From Pseudokineococcus lusitanus (lineage in GTDB: Bacteria; Actinomycetota; Actinomycetes; Actinomycetales; Quadrisphaeraceae), in contig NZ_RJKN01000006.1 in NCBI RefSeq assembly GCF_003751265.1, positions 124,001 to 188,000 on the forward strand: a stretch of DNA of 64,000 nucleotides, written 5' to 3'. This document shows positions 1 to 8,036 of this stretch, piece by piece. How positions within the stretch are numbered: the stretch's first letter is position 1; each line of letters opens with the position of its first letter. Under the pieces are notes generated by a model that saw only the letters and a list, made by a program, of their open reading frames with translations, searched no databases and was not told the DNA's origin. The translations under genes and the position numbers were made by a program.

Positions 1-1
1 G

Positions 2-517
2 CTGCGGCTCACCGCGGAGGGGCTCGAGGTGGGGACGGCCATCGCGCTCCGGACGCTCGTCATCGGCGTCCTCGCCGTCGCCTTCATCACGACGACGAGC
101 CCCGTGCGGCTCATGACGAGCCTCCAGCAGAACGCCCGGCTGAGCCCGCGCGTGACGTACGCGATCCTCGCCGGCTACCGGATGCTCCAGGAGATGCCGC
201 GGGAGTGGGCGTCGCTGCGGGCCGCGCACGCCGTCCGCGCGCCGCTGCGGCCCGACGGGACGCCCACCCGCTCGCCGCGGGTGCTGCTCGGCGCCGCCTT
301 CGGCCTCCTCGTCGTCTCGGTGCGCAAGGGCGAGCGGCTGTCGCAGTCGCTCGAGTCCCGCGGCCTCGGCCTGACCCCGCGGACGACGTGGCGCCCGTCG
401 CCGTGGACCCGCGCGGACGCGGTGCTCGTCGTCGTCGTGCTCGGGGTGCTGGTCGCCGTCCTCGCGACGAGCGCGGCGCTCGGGGTGCTCGCGGGACCGG
501 CGGTGCTCTTCGGCTGA
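2..517 (+). CDS. ECF transporter T subunit (EcfT/CbiQ family), 5' truncated
   Basis: This is the C-terminal part of the membrane-spanning coupling subunit of an energy-coupling-factor vitamin or metal importer. The frame is open from base 2, so the real start lies outside the window; the GTG at 29 is only an internal codon. The visible protein has hydrophobic segments at its start and end. Between them is a basic cytoplasmic stretch containing SLESRGLGL, typical of EcfT proteins, where the Ala/Arg-Gly coupling helix contacts the ATPase subunits. The partner A and S components must lie upstream of the window, so the substrate cannot be stated. A dispersed inverted repeat follows the stop. Confidence 0.75.
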   Translation: MRLTAEGLEVGTAIALRTLVIGVLAVAFITTTSPVRLMTSLQQNARLSPRVTYAILAGYRMLQEMPREWASLRAAHAVRAPLRPDGTPTRSPRVLLGAAFGLLVVSVRKGERLSQSLESRGLGLTPRTTWRPSPWTRADAVLVVVVLGVLVAVLATSAALGVLAGPAVLFG

Positions 518-535
518 GGGCCGCCGGCCCCGACA

Positions 536-645
536 CCCCGCGACGTGTGCCCATGTGCGCCCTCGGGCGGACTTCGAGGCGGCGTCATGGCCACACGTCG
601 CGGGGTGAGGGGGCGCGGCGGGGCGCTCATGGCCACACGTCGCGA
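536..645. repeat. Dispersed 17-nt repeat, locus 1 (one inverted, two direct copies)
   Basis: Three copies of the core CATGGCCACACGTCGCG sit between two convergent genes. The first (539-555) is inverted and carries one mismatch. The others are direct, at 586-602 and 628-644. Copies one and two form a 20-bp stem (536-555 with 586-605) around a 30-nt loop. Copies two and three start exactly 42 bp apart with unrelated sequence between. The same core recurs at 17662-17725 and 25026-25126. Confidence 0.8.
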
Positions 646-684
646 GGGAGGCGCCGAGCCCTCGGGGGGACGGAGGCGGGCGTC

Positions 685-1428
685 TCAGCCGAGGAGGTCG
701 GAGGCCCCGCGCGCGGCGACGGCCAGGGCGCCCAGCGAGGCGACGACGACGAGGGCCGTCCGGGCGCGGGCGGGGCTCGTGCGGCGGGCGAGCAGGTCGC
801 CCGCCGCGACGCCCACGAGCACCGCGACGACGACGGCGACGAGCGCCGGCCATCCGACGTCCGGGACGGCACCGGGGTCGAGGACGAGCTTCGTCGCCGC
901 GGAGGCGGCGCCGGTCAGCATGAAGAGGGGCTGCAGCGTGGCCGCGAGGGAGCGCTGCGGCCAGCGGCTCGCGACGCCGTAGACGCTGAAGGCGGGGCCG
1001 CCGACGCCCGCGGTCGCGTTCATGACGCCCGCGAGGAGCCCGGCGCCGACGGCGGGACCGCGGCCGGTGACGGCCGGGGCGCGGCCGGCGAGCAGCGTCG
1101 TCGCCAGCGCCACGAGCACGAGCACCCCGACGACGAGCTCGAGCCAGGCGCTCGGGACGCTCAGCGCGAGGACCGCGCCCGGCACGATCCCGACGAGCGC
1201 CGCGCCGCCGAGGAGGGCGAAGCGGCGCCAGTCGACGTCCCGGCGGACCCGCGTCAGCACGAGCCCGGCGGTGAGGACCGCCGTCGCGTTGACGAGGACG
1301 ACGCCCTGCACGGGCCCCAGCAGCAGCGCCATGACGGGCGCCGCGAGCAGCCCGAAGCCGAGGCCCGCCACGCGCTGGACGCAGCACCCCACCGCGAGGA
1401 CGAGGAGGACCAGCGCGGCGACGAGCAC
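685..1428 (-). CDS. TSUP (TauE/SafE) family permease
   Basis: A 247-residue integral membrane protein of the TauE/SafE sulfite/organosulfonate exporter family, made almost wholly of hydrophobic segments (about eight). The family's two-fold repeat shows as related N- and C-terminal halves: GLGFGLLAAPV near residue 25 and a matching Gly-rich segment, NATAGVGGPAFSVYG, near residue 140. Family members move sulfite, sulfoacetate or other small anions; nothing here fixes the substrate. The start is GTG with a weak ribosome site. It follows the GH3 gene on the same strand, but a strong hairpin separates them, so it is probably transcribed on its own. It converges on the EcfT gene across the repeat locus. 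Confidence 0.8.
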   Translation of the reverse strand: MLVAALVLLVLAVGCCVQRVAGLGFGLLAAPVMALLLGPVQGVVLVNATAVLTAGLVLTRVRRDVDWRRFALLGGAALVGIVPGAVLALSVPSAWLELVVGVLVLVALATTLLAGRAPAVTGRGPAVGAGLLAGVMNATAGVGGPAFSVYGVASRWPQRSLAATLQPLFMLTGAASAATKLVLDPGAVPDVGWPALVAVVVAVLVGVAAGDLLARRTSPARARTALVVVASLGALAVAARGASDLLG

Positions 1429-1443
1429 CGGCGGAGCCTGCCA

Positions 1444-1471
1444 CGCGGCGTCCGGTGCCCCGGACGCCGCG
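1444..1471 (-). terminator. Hairpin downstream of the GH3 gene
   Basis: Perfect 12-bp G+C-rich stem (1444-1455 with 1460-1471) and a 4-nt loop, starting nine bases after the GH3 stop codon on the minus strand. There is no U-tract, as is usual in high-G+C actinobacteria. It probably ends the GH3 transcript before the TSUP permease gene. Confidence 0.6.
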
Positions 1472-1479
1472 CGGCCGGG

Positions 1480-3744
1480 TCAGGCGCGGCCGCCGACCTC
1501 CGCGACGAGGGCCGGCAGGTCCGCCTCGCGGACGGGGAAGCCCGGGAAGCGGGCCAGCCGCACGAGCGGGATGGCCCGCATCATCTGGCCGTGCTGGGGG
1601 TCCTCGAGCATCGCCATGGCGTCGCCGAGCAGCTCCCGCAGCCGGGGCCCGGCGACGGGGTGGGCCAGCCAGCGCTCGGCCTCGTCGCCCGCCGCGAGCG
1701 GCGCCGTGAGGTCCTCGCCGTCGAGGCGGACGACGGCGCTGGCCCGGACGTCGCGCGACGAGGCGCCGACGCGCACCTCGTACCGGCCCGGCTCGAGGAC
1801 CCAGCGGCGGTGCTCGGCCGACCAGTGGCCGAGGTCGCGCGCCGTGAGGGTGACCGTGACCGGCGTCGACGCGCCCGGCTCGAGCTCGACGCGGGCGAAG
1901 CCGACGAGCTCCTGCGCGGGCCGGTGCACGCTCGCGTCGAGGGGCGCGGCGTAGACCTGGACGACCTCGGCGCCCGCCCGGTCCCCGGTGTTCGTCACGG
2001 TGAGGGAGACCTCGACCGTCGTCCCGGGGCCCTCGCCGGCGGGGGCGAGCGCGAGGTCGGCGTGCTCGAACGTCGTGTACGACAGGCCGTGCCCGAAGGG
2101 GAAGCCGACGGGCGCGCGGCGCGTGTCGTACCAGCGGTAGCCGACGAGCAGGCCCTCGCCGTAGCGGACGACGCCGCTGTCGCCGGGGAACGCGCCGAAG
2201 GCGGGGGTGTCCTCGAGGCGCAGCGGGACCGTCTCGGCGAGCCGGCCCGAGGGCGAGACGACGCCGTAGAGGAGGTCCGCCGTCGCCGACCCGCCGGCCT
2301 GGCCGAGGAGCCACCCCTCGAGCAGCGCGGCGGCGTGGTGCTGCCAGCTCGCCGTCGCCACGGCCGAGCCGTTGGAGAGGACGACGACGACCCGGTCGGT
2401 CACCGCGCGGACGGCCTCGAGGAGCGCCACCTGCGGCGCGGGGAGGTCGAGGTGCTCGCGGTCGTAGCCCTCGGACTCGAAGGACGCCGGGAGGCCGAGG
2501 AAGAGGACGGTCACCTCGGCCGAGCGCGCGGCCTCGACCGCCTCGACGACGAGGGCGTCGTCCGCCTCGACCGACTCGGTGACGTACCCGGCGGCGAAGA
2601 CGACCTCCCGGTCGGTGCCCTCCTGCAGCGCGGTGAGGGCGTCGTCGAGCCGGGTGGGGACGACCTGCGAGCTGCCGGCGCCCTGGTAGCGCGGGCTGCG
2701 GGCGAGCTCGCCGACGACGGCGATGCGGCCGCCGGAGCGCGGGTCGAGCGGCAGGACGCCGTCGTTGGTGAGGAGGACGGCGCTCTGCCGCGCCGCCTGC
2801 CGGGCGAGGGCGTGGTGCGCGTCGACGTCGAGGGCCTCCCCCGAGCCGAGACCGGGCAGCGCCCTCGCGACGAGCTCGAGGTTGCGCCGCACCGCGACGT
2901 CGAGCTGCGCCTCGGTGAGGTCGCCGGCCGCGAGCGCCGCACGGATGCTCGCCTCGCCGGCGCCGTCGGACGACGGCATCTCGAGGTCGAGACCCGCGGC
3001 CACGCCCTTCCACCGCACGTCGACGGCGCCCCAGTCGGAGACGACGAGGCCCTCGAAGCCCCACTCGTCGCGCAGCACCTGCGTGAGCAGCCACGGGTCC
3101 TGGCTCGCGTACACGCCGTTGACCTTGTTGTAGGCGCACATGACCGTCCACGGCTGCGCCCGCGTGACGACGCGCTCGAAGGCCGGGAGGTAGATCTCGC
3201 GGAGCGTGCGCTCGTCGACCTCGGCGGAGACCGTCATGCGGCCGGTCTCCTGGTTGTTGGCGGCGAAGTGCTTGAGCGAGGTGCCGACGCCACGGCTCTG
3301 CACGCCCAGGACGAGCGCGGTCGCGAGCTCGCCCGCGAGCAGCGGGTCCTCGGAGAAGTACTCGAAGTTGCGGCCGCACAGCGGGCTCCGCTTGATGTTG
3401 ACGCCGGGGCCGAGGAGGACGGCGACGTCCTCGGCGCGGCACTCGTCGCCGAGCGCCTCGCCGACGCGGCGCAGCAGGTCGCGGTCCCACGTGGACGCGA
3501 GGCCGGTCGCGGGCGGGAAGCACGTGGCGGGGACGGACGCGTGGAGGCCGGCGTGGTCGGTCGAGCCCTCCTGCTTGCGGAGGCCGTGCGGGCCGTCGGT
3601 GACCATCACCGCGGGGACGCCGAGCCGCTCGACGCCCTGCGTGTGCCAGAAGTCGGAGCCCGAGGCGAGGGAGATCTTCTCCTCGGTGGTGAGCGCGGCG
3701 AGGACGGCGTCCACGTCGAGGCTGCGGGGGTCGGTGCTGGTCAT
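1480..3744 (-). CDS. Glycoside hydrolase family 3 beta-glucosidase
   Basis: A 754-residue cytoplasmic GH3 enzyme expected to release terminal beta-linked glucose (or xylose) from imported oligosaccharides. The (beta/alpha)8 domain comes first, with the KHF motif near 158-160 and the nucleophile Asp237 in VVSDWGAV. The alpha/beta sandwich domain follows (about 330-560) and then a C-terminal fibronectin type III-like domain (about 590-660). There is no signal peptide. The ATG at 3744 is chosen because AGGAGG lies just upstream; the longer open frame reaches into the promoter region. It is divergent from a TetR-family gene 94 bp away, which probably controls it. Length and domain order are normal for the family. 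Confidence 0.92.
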   Translation of the reverse strand: MTSTDPRSLDVDAVLAALTTEEKISLASGSDFWHTQGVERLGVPAVMVTDGPHGLRKQEGSTDHAGLHASVPATCFPPATGLASTWDRDLLRRVGEALGDECRAEDVAVLLGPGVNIKRSPLCGRNFEYFSEDPLLAGELATALVLGVQSRGVGTSLKHFAANNQETGRMTVSAEVDERTLREIYLPAFERVVTRAQPWTVMCAYNKVNGVYASQDPWLLTQVLRDEWGFEGLVVSDWGAVDVRWKGVAAGLDLEMPSSDGAGEASIRAALAAGDLTEAQLDVAVRRNLELVARALPGLGSGEALDVDAHHALARQAARQSAVLLTNDGVLPLDPRSGGRIAVVGELARSPRYQGAGSSQVVPTRLDDALTALQEGTDREVVFAAGYVTESVEADDALVVEAVEAARSAEVTVLFLGLPASFESEGYDREHLDLPAPQVALLEAVRAVTDRVVVVLSNGSAVATASWQHHAAALLEGWLLGQAGGSATADLLYGVVSPSGRLAETVPLRLEDTPAFGAFPGDSGVVRYGEGLLVGYRWYDTRRAPVGFPFGHGLSYTTFEHADLALAPAGEGPGTTVEVSLTVTNTGDRAGAEVVQVYAAPLDASVHRPAQELVGFARVELEPGASTPVTVTLTARDLGHWSAEHRRWVLEPGRYEVRVGASSRDVRASAVVRLDGEDLTAPLAAGDEAERWLAHPVAGPRLRELLGDAMAMLEDPQHGQMMRAIPLVRLARFPGFPVREADLPALVAEVGGRA

Positions 3745-3796
3745 CGGTGTCCTCCTCGACGTGGCCGGGTGCCGGGCCGACCGTAGCGCCGATCCC

Positions 3797-3819
3797 GACC
3801 GAGCGGTAGGTTTTCGGTC
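3797..3819. promoter_or_regulatory. Putative TetR operator between GH3 and TetR genes
   Basis: Perfect 6-bp inverted arms GACCGA and TCGGTC separated by 11 bp, in the 94-bp gap between the two divergent genes. Size and place suit a TetR dimer repressing both promoters. This is inference from symmetry and position only. Confidence 0.45.
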
Positions 3820-3838
3820 CGGCGACCGAGGGGGACGG

Positions 3839-4444
3839 ATGAGCGGCACGGACGGGGCGCGGCGGGGCGGCTACGCCAAGGGCCGGGCCGCGCGGGAGGC
3901 GGTGCTCGACGCGGCGCTCGCCCTCTTCGGCGAGGCCGGCTACCGCGGGGCGTCGCTGCGCGACGTCGCCGCCCGCGCCGGGCTCAGCCACCCCGGTCTG
4001 CTGCACCACTTCCCGCGCAAGGAGGCGCTCCTCGAGGCGGTGCTGCAGCGGCGCGACGCGGAGGACGCCGAGGCGGTGGGGCTCGCGGGTGCCCGCGGCC
4101 GCGCGGCGCTCGAGGGGCTCGTCGACCTCGTCGAGCGCAACGCGGGGTCGCCCGGCGTCGTCCGGCTCTTCACGGTCCTCGCCGCCGAGGCGACGGACCC
4201 CGGGCACCCGGCACGGCCGTGGTTCCGCGAGCGCTACGCCCGCACGGTCGCCGACCTCACCCGGGCCTGCCGCGAGGCGGCGGAGGACGGCGAGCTGCGG
4301 GACGGCGTCGACCCCGCCGCAGCCGGTCGGGGCCTCGTGGCGCTGCTCGACGGGCTGCAGGTGCAGTGGCTCCTCGACCCGGACGACGTCGACATGGCCG
4401 CCGACGTCCGCGCGCACCTCGCGGGGCTGCTGCGCGCGGGGTGA
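3839..4444 (+). CDS. TetR/AcrR family transcriptional regulator
   Basis: A 201-residue one-domain repressor. Residues 15-62 form the helix-turn-helix: a first helix ending FGEAGYRGASLRDVAARAGLS, then the recognition segment HPGLLHHFPRKEALL. The rest is a helical ligand-binding and dimerisation domain (about 80-195) of the TetR_C type. The ATG at 3839 follows a GGGGGACGG purine stretch. It is divergent from the GH3 beta-glucosidase gene, with an inverted repeat in the shared promoter region, so control of sugar use is likely. The inducer is unknown. The gene converges on the DUF202 pair. Confidence 0.88.
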   Translation: MSGTDGARRGGYAKGRAAREAVLDAALALFGEAGYRGASLRDVAARAGLSHPGLLHHFPRKEALLEAVLQRRDAEDAEAVGLAGARGRAALEGLVDLVERNAGSPGVVRLFTVLAAEATDPGHPARPWFRERYARTVADLTRACREAAEDGELRDGVDPAAAGRGLVALLDGLQVQWLLDPDDVDMAADVRAHLAGLLRAG

Positions 4445-4455
4445 GCGGGCGGACG

Positions 4456-4535
4456 GACCTGCACAGCTCAGGGCGTGCTGGCGTCGTCGCAGGTGGAGGG
4501 CTCGTCGGCCGGGAGGGGACGGGGTTGTGCAGGTC
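4456..4535. repeat. Long-range inverted repeat between convergent genes
   Basis: GACCTGCACA (4456-4465) and its exact complement TGTGCAGGTC (4526-4535) flank 60 bp in the 143-bp gap between the convergent TetR and DUF202 genes. It could be a paired 3'-end structure for both transcripts or the trace of a small element. No reading frame of note lies inside. Confidence 0.4.
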
Positions 4536-4587
4536 GGTGGGACCGACGTGTGCCCGGGCCGAGCGTGCGACTTCTCCTGCGGTCCGG

Positions 4588-4920
4588 TCAGGCGGTGAGG
4601 ACCAGGGCCAGGCCCACGACCCCCACGACGAGCAGCGAAGCCGTCAGCGCGAGGACCGCGGCGCCGGGCGACAGGAGCGCGCCCGTGGCGTCGAGGCCGC
4701 GGGCGACCTGCCGGTAGCGCAGCGAGGCCCCGACGAGCGCTGCGGCGCACAGGGCCACGCCGAGGACGCCGGCGACGACGGCGGGCGCCCCCAGCGTCGG
4801 CGCCCCCAGGCGGACGACCGCGGCGGACGCCACGGCGACGGCGAGGAGGGTGCGGCGCCAGGCCAGCAGCGTGCGCTCGGGCTGCAGGCCGCCGTCGCGC
4901 GGGAGGGGGACGTCGCTCAC
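4588..4920 (-). CDS. DUF202 family small membrane protein (second of pair)
   Basis: A 110-residue membrane protein with the DUF202 signature [20 protein letters not shown] near residues 12-31, followed by two further hydrophobic helices. The molecular role of DUF202 proteins is not established. The GTG start overlaps the stop of the preceding DUF202 gene by four bases, so the two are translationally coupled and probably form a hetero-oligomer. The paralogue pair arrangement is common in actinobacteria. Confidence 0.8.
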   Translation of the reverse strand: MSDVPLPRDGGLQPERTLLAWRRTLLAVAVASAAVVRLGAPTLGAPAVVAGVLGVALCAAALVGASLRYRQVARGLDATGALLSPGAAVLALTASLLVVGVVGLALVLTA

Positions 4921-5282
4921 ACGACGAGACCGACGAGCAGGAGCGCGGCGGCCACGACGACCCCCGCGGCGACCGCCGGCCCGAGGACCGGCGCCGGCAG
5001 GGGACGCCGCAGCCGCAGCGACAGCTCCGCGCGGGCCCAGCCCCACCCCGCCTGGACGGCGGCGAGGAGCCCGAGGACGACGAGGAGGACCGCCGCGGTG
5101 AGGCGCAGCGGCGCGGGCACGGGGACGTCGAGGGCCTCGAGCGCGACGCCGGCCGCCAGCAGCGCGAGCGCCGTGCGCACCCACGCGAGGAAGGTGCGCT
5201 CGTTGGCGAGGCTGAAGCGCACGTCCGGCTCGTCGCCGACCCCGTAGACGCGGCGGGGCACCCGCCGGTCGCCGACCGCCAT
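4917..5282 (-). CDS. DUF202/YidH family small membrane protein (first of pair)
   Basis: A 121-residue membrane protein. The N-terminal cytoplasmic segment [20 protein letters not shown] (about 24-43) matches the YidH/DUF202 signature, and two more hydrophobic helices follow. The ATG at 5282 is preferred because GAGGAGGAG lies directly upstream; the open frame extends 11 codons further without a better site. Its stop codon overlaps the start of the second DUF202 gene. No biochemical function is known for the family. Confidence 0.8.
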   Translation of the reverse strand: MAVGDRRVPRRVYGVGDEPDVRFSLANERTFLAWVRTALALLAAGVALEALDVPVPAPLRLTAAVLLVVLGLLAAVQAGWGWARAELSLRLRRPLPAPVLGPAVAAGVVVAAALLLVGLVV

Positions 5283-5410
5283 GCCTCCTCCTCGTCGTCG
5301 TCCGTCCCGACGCACCCTGGCACGGACGGGCGGGGCCGGGTGCGGTCGAGGGTCGGCGTCCGCAGCGCCGACGCGGCGACCGGGGCCGCGACGTCACGCC
5401 CACCTCGGAC

Positions 5411-5517
5411 GGTGAGGTCGGCGTCGACCTCGCGTCCTGAGGGCACCTGGGGGTGAAGCCGGCGTCGACTGCTCGTCTCGGTGGCGCCCGGGGTGACGTC
5501 GGCGTCGACGTCACCCC
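5411..5517. repeat. Three hairpin-forming repeats at 40-41 bp period
   Basis: Three imperfect copies of a core reading GGTGANGYCGGCGTCGAC start at 5411, 5452 and 5492. All share the same centre GGCGTC. In copy one the flanking arms are GAGGTC and GACCTC; in copy three they are GACGTC and GACGTC, so both arms changed together. Copy three extends to a perfect 11-bp stem (5490-5500 with 5507-5517) nine bases past the EamA stop and could end that transcript. The stretch lies between the DUF202 pair start and the EamA stop. Confidence 0.6.
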
Positions 5518-5525
5518 CGGGGTCC

Positions 5526-6515
5526 TCAGGCGGACGGGCGCCGCTCGCCCGCGGCGACCGCGGCGGCGCCGCCGACGACGAGCACCCCGCCGAGGAGCTG
5601 GACCGGCGCGGGGAGCTCGCCGAGGAGCAGCCACGCGACGAGGACGGCGAAGAGCACCTCGGTGAGGCCGACGAAGGACGCCGTCCGCTCGCCGAGGCGG
5701 CGGGCGCCGACGATGCCCGTCGCGTAGGCGAGCGCCCCCGCCACGAGGGCCAGCGCGAGGACCGCGACCCACCACGGGACCTGCGCGCCGGCGAGGGCGA
5801 CGTCACCGCGGGCCGTCTCCAGCGGGAGCACGCCGACCGCCCCCGCGACGGCGAGCGCGAGCGCACCGACGAGGAGCCCGCCCGCGGCGAGCGCCAGCGG
5901 CGGCAGGCCGGCTCCGGGCCGCGCCGAGAGCGCGAAGTAGACCGCGAGCCCGCAGGCCGCGAGCAGCCCCCAGACGACGCCGACGGCGTCGACCCGCACC
6001 GAGCCGGTGAGGTCGAGCACGAGGACGAGGCCCGCCAGCGCGGCCACGGTGCCGGCGAGGACGAGCGGCGCGGGACGCCGTCCGCGCGCCCAGGCGAGGA
6101 GGACCAGCAGCGCGGGCGCCAGGTACTCGAGCAGGAGCGCGACGCCGACCGAGAGCGTCTGCACCGCCGAGAAGTACGCGAGCTGGCAGCCGGCGACCGC
6201 GACGAGCCCGTACGCGACGACGGTCCGGCCGTCGGCGCGCAGGAGGTGCCAGCGGCCGCGGAGCTGCAGGGCGGCGGGCACCGCGAGGACGAGCCCGCCG
6301 ACGAGGACGCGGGCGAGGACGACGGCGCCCGGCGACCAGCCCGCGGTGAGCAGCCCCTTGGCGAGCGTCCCCGACGTCGCGAAGACGAGCGCCGACAGCA
6401 GCGCGACGGCGAGGCCGACGAGGCCGCGCGCCCCCGCGAGGGAGGTCCTCGCGCGACGTCGACGGGACGCCCACCGCTGGGTGGCCCCGAGGGCCACCGG
6501 CTCCGCAGCCGCCAC
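5526..6515 (-). CDS. EamA/DMT family transporter
   Basis: A roughly 329-residue drug/metabolite-superfamily exporter with about ten hydrophobic segments and two EamA repeats (about 30-160 and 175-320). The second repeat ends in the characteristic GLTEVLFAVLVAWLLLGELP segment. The protein resembles RhtA/YedA-type amino acid or metabolite exporters; the substrate is not shown. I chose the GTG at 6515 because AGGAGG sits five bases before it. An in-frame ATG at 6533 lacks a ribosome site and lies close to the palindrome of the divergent promoter. It is transcribed away from the CGNR regulator gene, which may control it. Confidence 0.82.
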   Translation of the reverse strand: MAAAEPVALGATQRWASRRRRARTSLAGARGLVGLAVALLSALVFATSGTLAKGLLTAGWSPGAVVLARVLVGGLVLAVPAALQLRGRWHLLRADGRTVVAYGLVAVAGCQLAYFSAVQTLSVGVALLLEYLAPALLVLLAWARGRRPAPLVLAGTVAALAGLVLVLDLTGSVRVDAVGVVWGLLAACGLAVYFALSARPGAGLPPLALAAGGLLVGALALAVAGAVGVLPLETARGDVALAGAQVPWWVAVLALALVAGALAYATGIVGARRLGERTASFVGLTEVLFAVLVAWLLLGELPAPVQLLGGVLVVGGAAAVAAGERRPSA

Positions 6516-6535
6516 GCCGACCTCCTGTGTCATGA

Positions 6536-6559
6536 GTCATCACGTCGTACGCTGATGAC
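6536..6559. promoter_or_regulatory. Perfect palindrome in EamA/CGNR divergent promoter
   Basis: Arms GTCATCA and TGATGAC, fully complementary, separated by 10 bp, between the divergent EamA and CGNR genes. Half-site spacing of about 17 bp puts both halves on one helix face if a dimer binds. It is the best operator candidate for the CGNR zinc-finger protein or another regulator of both genes. Confidence 0.5.
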
Positions 6560-6588
6560 GCTACGCAGCCCCGATGTCAGGAGTCAAC

Positions 6589-7140
6589 ATGGTCTTCACC
6601 CATGACACGGAGATCTCCCTCCGGGCGGTGGCGGCGCTCGTCAACACCGACCCGGAGCACCGGGCCGACGGCGCGGACCTCCTCGCGACGGAGGAGGAGC
6701 TCGAGGCCTTCGTCGACGAGTGGCAGTACTCCGGCTCCCGCACGCACGACGCCGCCGAGCTCGACGCCGTCCGCGGCCTGCGCGCCGAGCTCCGCGCGCT
6801 GTGGACCGCCGCCGAGGACGAGCAGGTGGCCGGCGTCAACGCGCTGCTGGCACGGGAGCGGGCGCTGCCGCAGCTCGTCCGGCACGACGGGTGGGGCTGG
6901 CACCTGCACGCGACGACGTCGGAGGCGCCGCTCGCGGAGCGGATCGCGGTGGAGACGGCGATGGCGCTCGTCGACGTCGTCCGCTCCGGCGAGCGCTCGC
7001 GGCTGCGGACGTGCGCGGCGGACGACTGCGAGGACGTCCTCGTCGACCTGTCCCGCAACCGCTCCCGGCGCTTCTGCGAGGGCGGCTGCGGCAACCGCGC
7101 CGCCGTCGCCGCCTACCGCGCGCGGACCGCGGCACGGTAG
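6589..7140 (+). CDS. CGNR zinc finger / ABATE domain regulator
   Basis: A 183-residue protein with an N-terminal ABATE-like domain (about 5-120) and a C-terminal CGNR zinc finger (about 137-170). Four cysteines lie in the order CAADDC then FCEGGCGNR, with the family's SRNRSRRFC stretch between them. CGNR proteins are presumed DNA-binding stress-response regulators; the biochemistry is poorly known. The ATG at 6589 is preferred over the one at 6574 because AGGAG precedes it at good distance. It is divergent from the EamA exporter and converges on the IclR gene with only seven bases between stops. Confidence 0.85.
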   Translation: MVFTHDTEISLRAVAALVNTDPEHRADGADLLATEEELEAFVDEWQYSGSRTHDAAELDAVRGLRAELRALWTAAEDEQVAGVNALLARERALPQLVRHDGWGWHLHATTSEAPLAERIAVETAMALVDVVRSGERSRLRTCAADDCEDVLVDLSRNRSRRFCEGGCGNRAAVAAYRARTAAR

Positions 7141-7147
7141 GCAGGGC

Positions 7148-7942
7148 TCAGGCCGGGGGCGACGGCGCCCCGAGGAGGACCGACGCCCGGGCCGCCGCCG
7201 CCGCGACGCGGGGACCCAGCGCACGGGCCGCGTCCTCGTCGACCCGCTGCACGGGGAAGCCGAGCCCCAGGACGCCGGCGAGGGCGCCGACGTGGTCCAG
7301 GACCGGGGCGGCGACCGACCCGACGTCGAGGTGACGCTCCCCGAGGGCCGCGCACCAGCCCTGCGCGCGGGTGGCGGCCGCCTGGGCGTCGAGGTGGGCG
7401 AGGTCGACGGGCGTCCGGGGCGTGAAGGCCTCGAGCCGGCCGTCCACCAACGCCTCGCGCGCGCCGGGGTCGAAGGCCAGGAAGACCTTGCCGGGCGCCC
7501 CGGCGTTGAGGGGCATGACCTGGCCCACGCGGAAGGGACGCATGACGACGTGGCGGGTCTCGGCCACGGCGACGACGGTGCGGAACGCGCCGTCACGGAC
7601 GTACAGGCAGGCCGTCTCCCCCGTCGCGTCCCGCAGCTCCGCGAGGACGGGGGTCACGAGCCGGACGACGTCGAGGCCGAGCGTGCCGGGGGTCGCCCAG
7701 CGGACGAGGCCGATGCCGATGCGGTACCGGTCGCCGACGCGGTCGAGGAAGCCCTCGCGGACGAGGTCCTGCACCAGCCGCTGGCAGGTGCTGCTGGGCA
7801 GGCCGGTCCGGCGGGCGAGCTGGGCGAGCGTCGGCTCGGGGTCCTCGACGGAGAAGGACGCGAGGAGGCGGGCGATCTTGCCGAGGACGAGCGTGGTCGA
7901 CCGCGCCTCGCCGGCCCCCGGCCGCGGGTCGTCGTCGGTCAC
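7148..7942 (-). CDS. IclR family transcriptional regulator
   Basis: A 264-residue regulator with an N-terminal winged helix (about 17-75; recognition part RRTGLPSSTCQRLVQDL) and a C-terminal effector-binding domain of the IclR type (about 80-255). The GTG start follows a GGGAGGGTGGGG purine run. It lies 94 bp downstream of the dicarboxylate carrier gene on the same strand, behind a strong hairpin. IclR proteins commonly sense small organic acids, so control of the maleate isomerase-like/MatC genes is the natural guess. A repeated GCGGG-type half site upstream of that operon is a possible target. Confidence 0.87.
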   Translation of the reverse strand: MTDDDPRPGAGEARSTTLVLGKIARLLASFSVEDPEPTLAQLARRTGLPSSTCQRLVQDLVREGFLDRVGDRYRIGIGLVRWATPGTLGLDVVRLVTPVLAELRDATGETACLYVRDGAFRTVVAVAETRHVVMRPFRVGQVMPLNAGAPGKVFLAFDPGAREALVDGRLEAFTPRTPVDLAHLDAQAAATRAQGWCAALGERHLDVGSVAAPVLDHVGALAGVLGLGFPVQRVDEDAARALGPRVAAAAARASVLLGAPSPPA

Positions 7943-7994
7943 CGCCCCACCCTCCCGCGCCGGAGCTCCCGGCGACGCGGCGTGATGCTAGGCG

Positions 7995-8028
7995 GCGGCC
8001 CTCCCCGCCCGGGGGCGGGGAGGGCCGC
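7995..8028 (-). terminator. Terminator hairpin after the MatC-type carrier gene
   Basis: Perfect 16-bp stem, 7995-8010 with 8013-8028 (in practice a few central pairs open to form the loop), nine bases beyond the carrier stop codon on the minus strand. No U-tract. Confidence 0.65.
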
Positions 8029-8036
8029 GGCCCACG

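Noticed and set aside
205-3786. A plus-strand open frame of over 1100 codons
   Set aside because: It lies opposite the GH3 and TSUP genes. Its translation is Arg/Gly/Ala-rich low-complexity text with no domain, the usual antisense shadow in very G+C-rich DNA.
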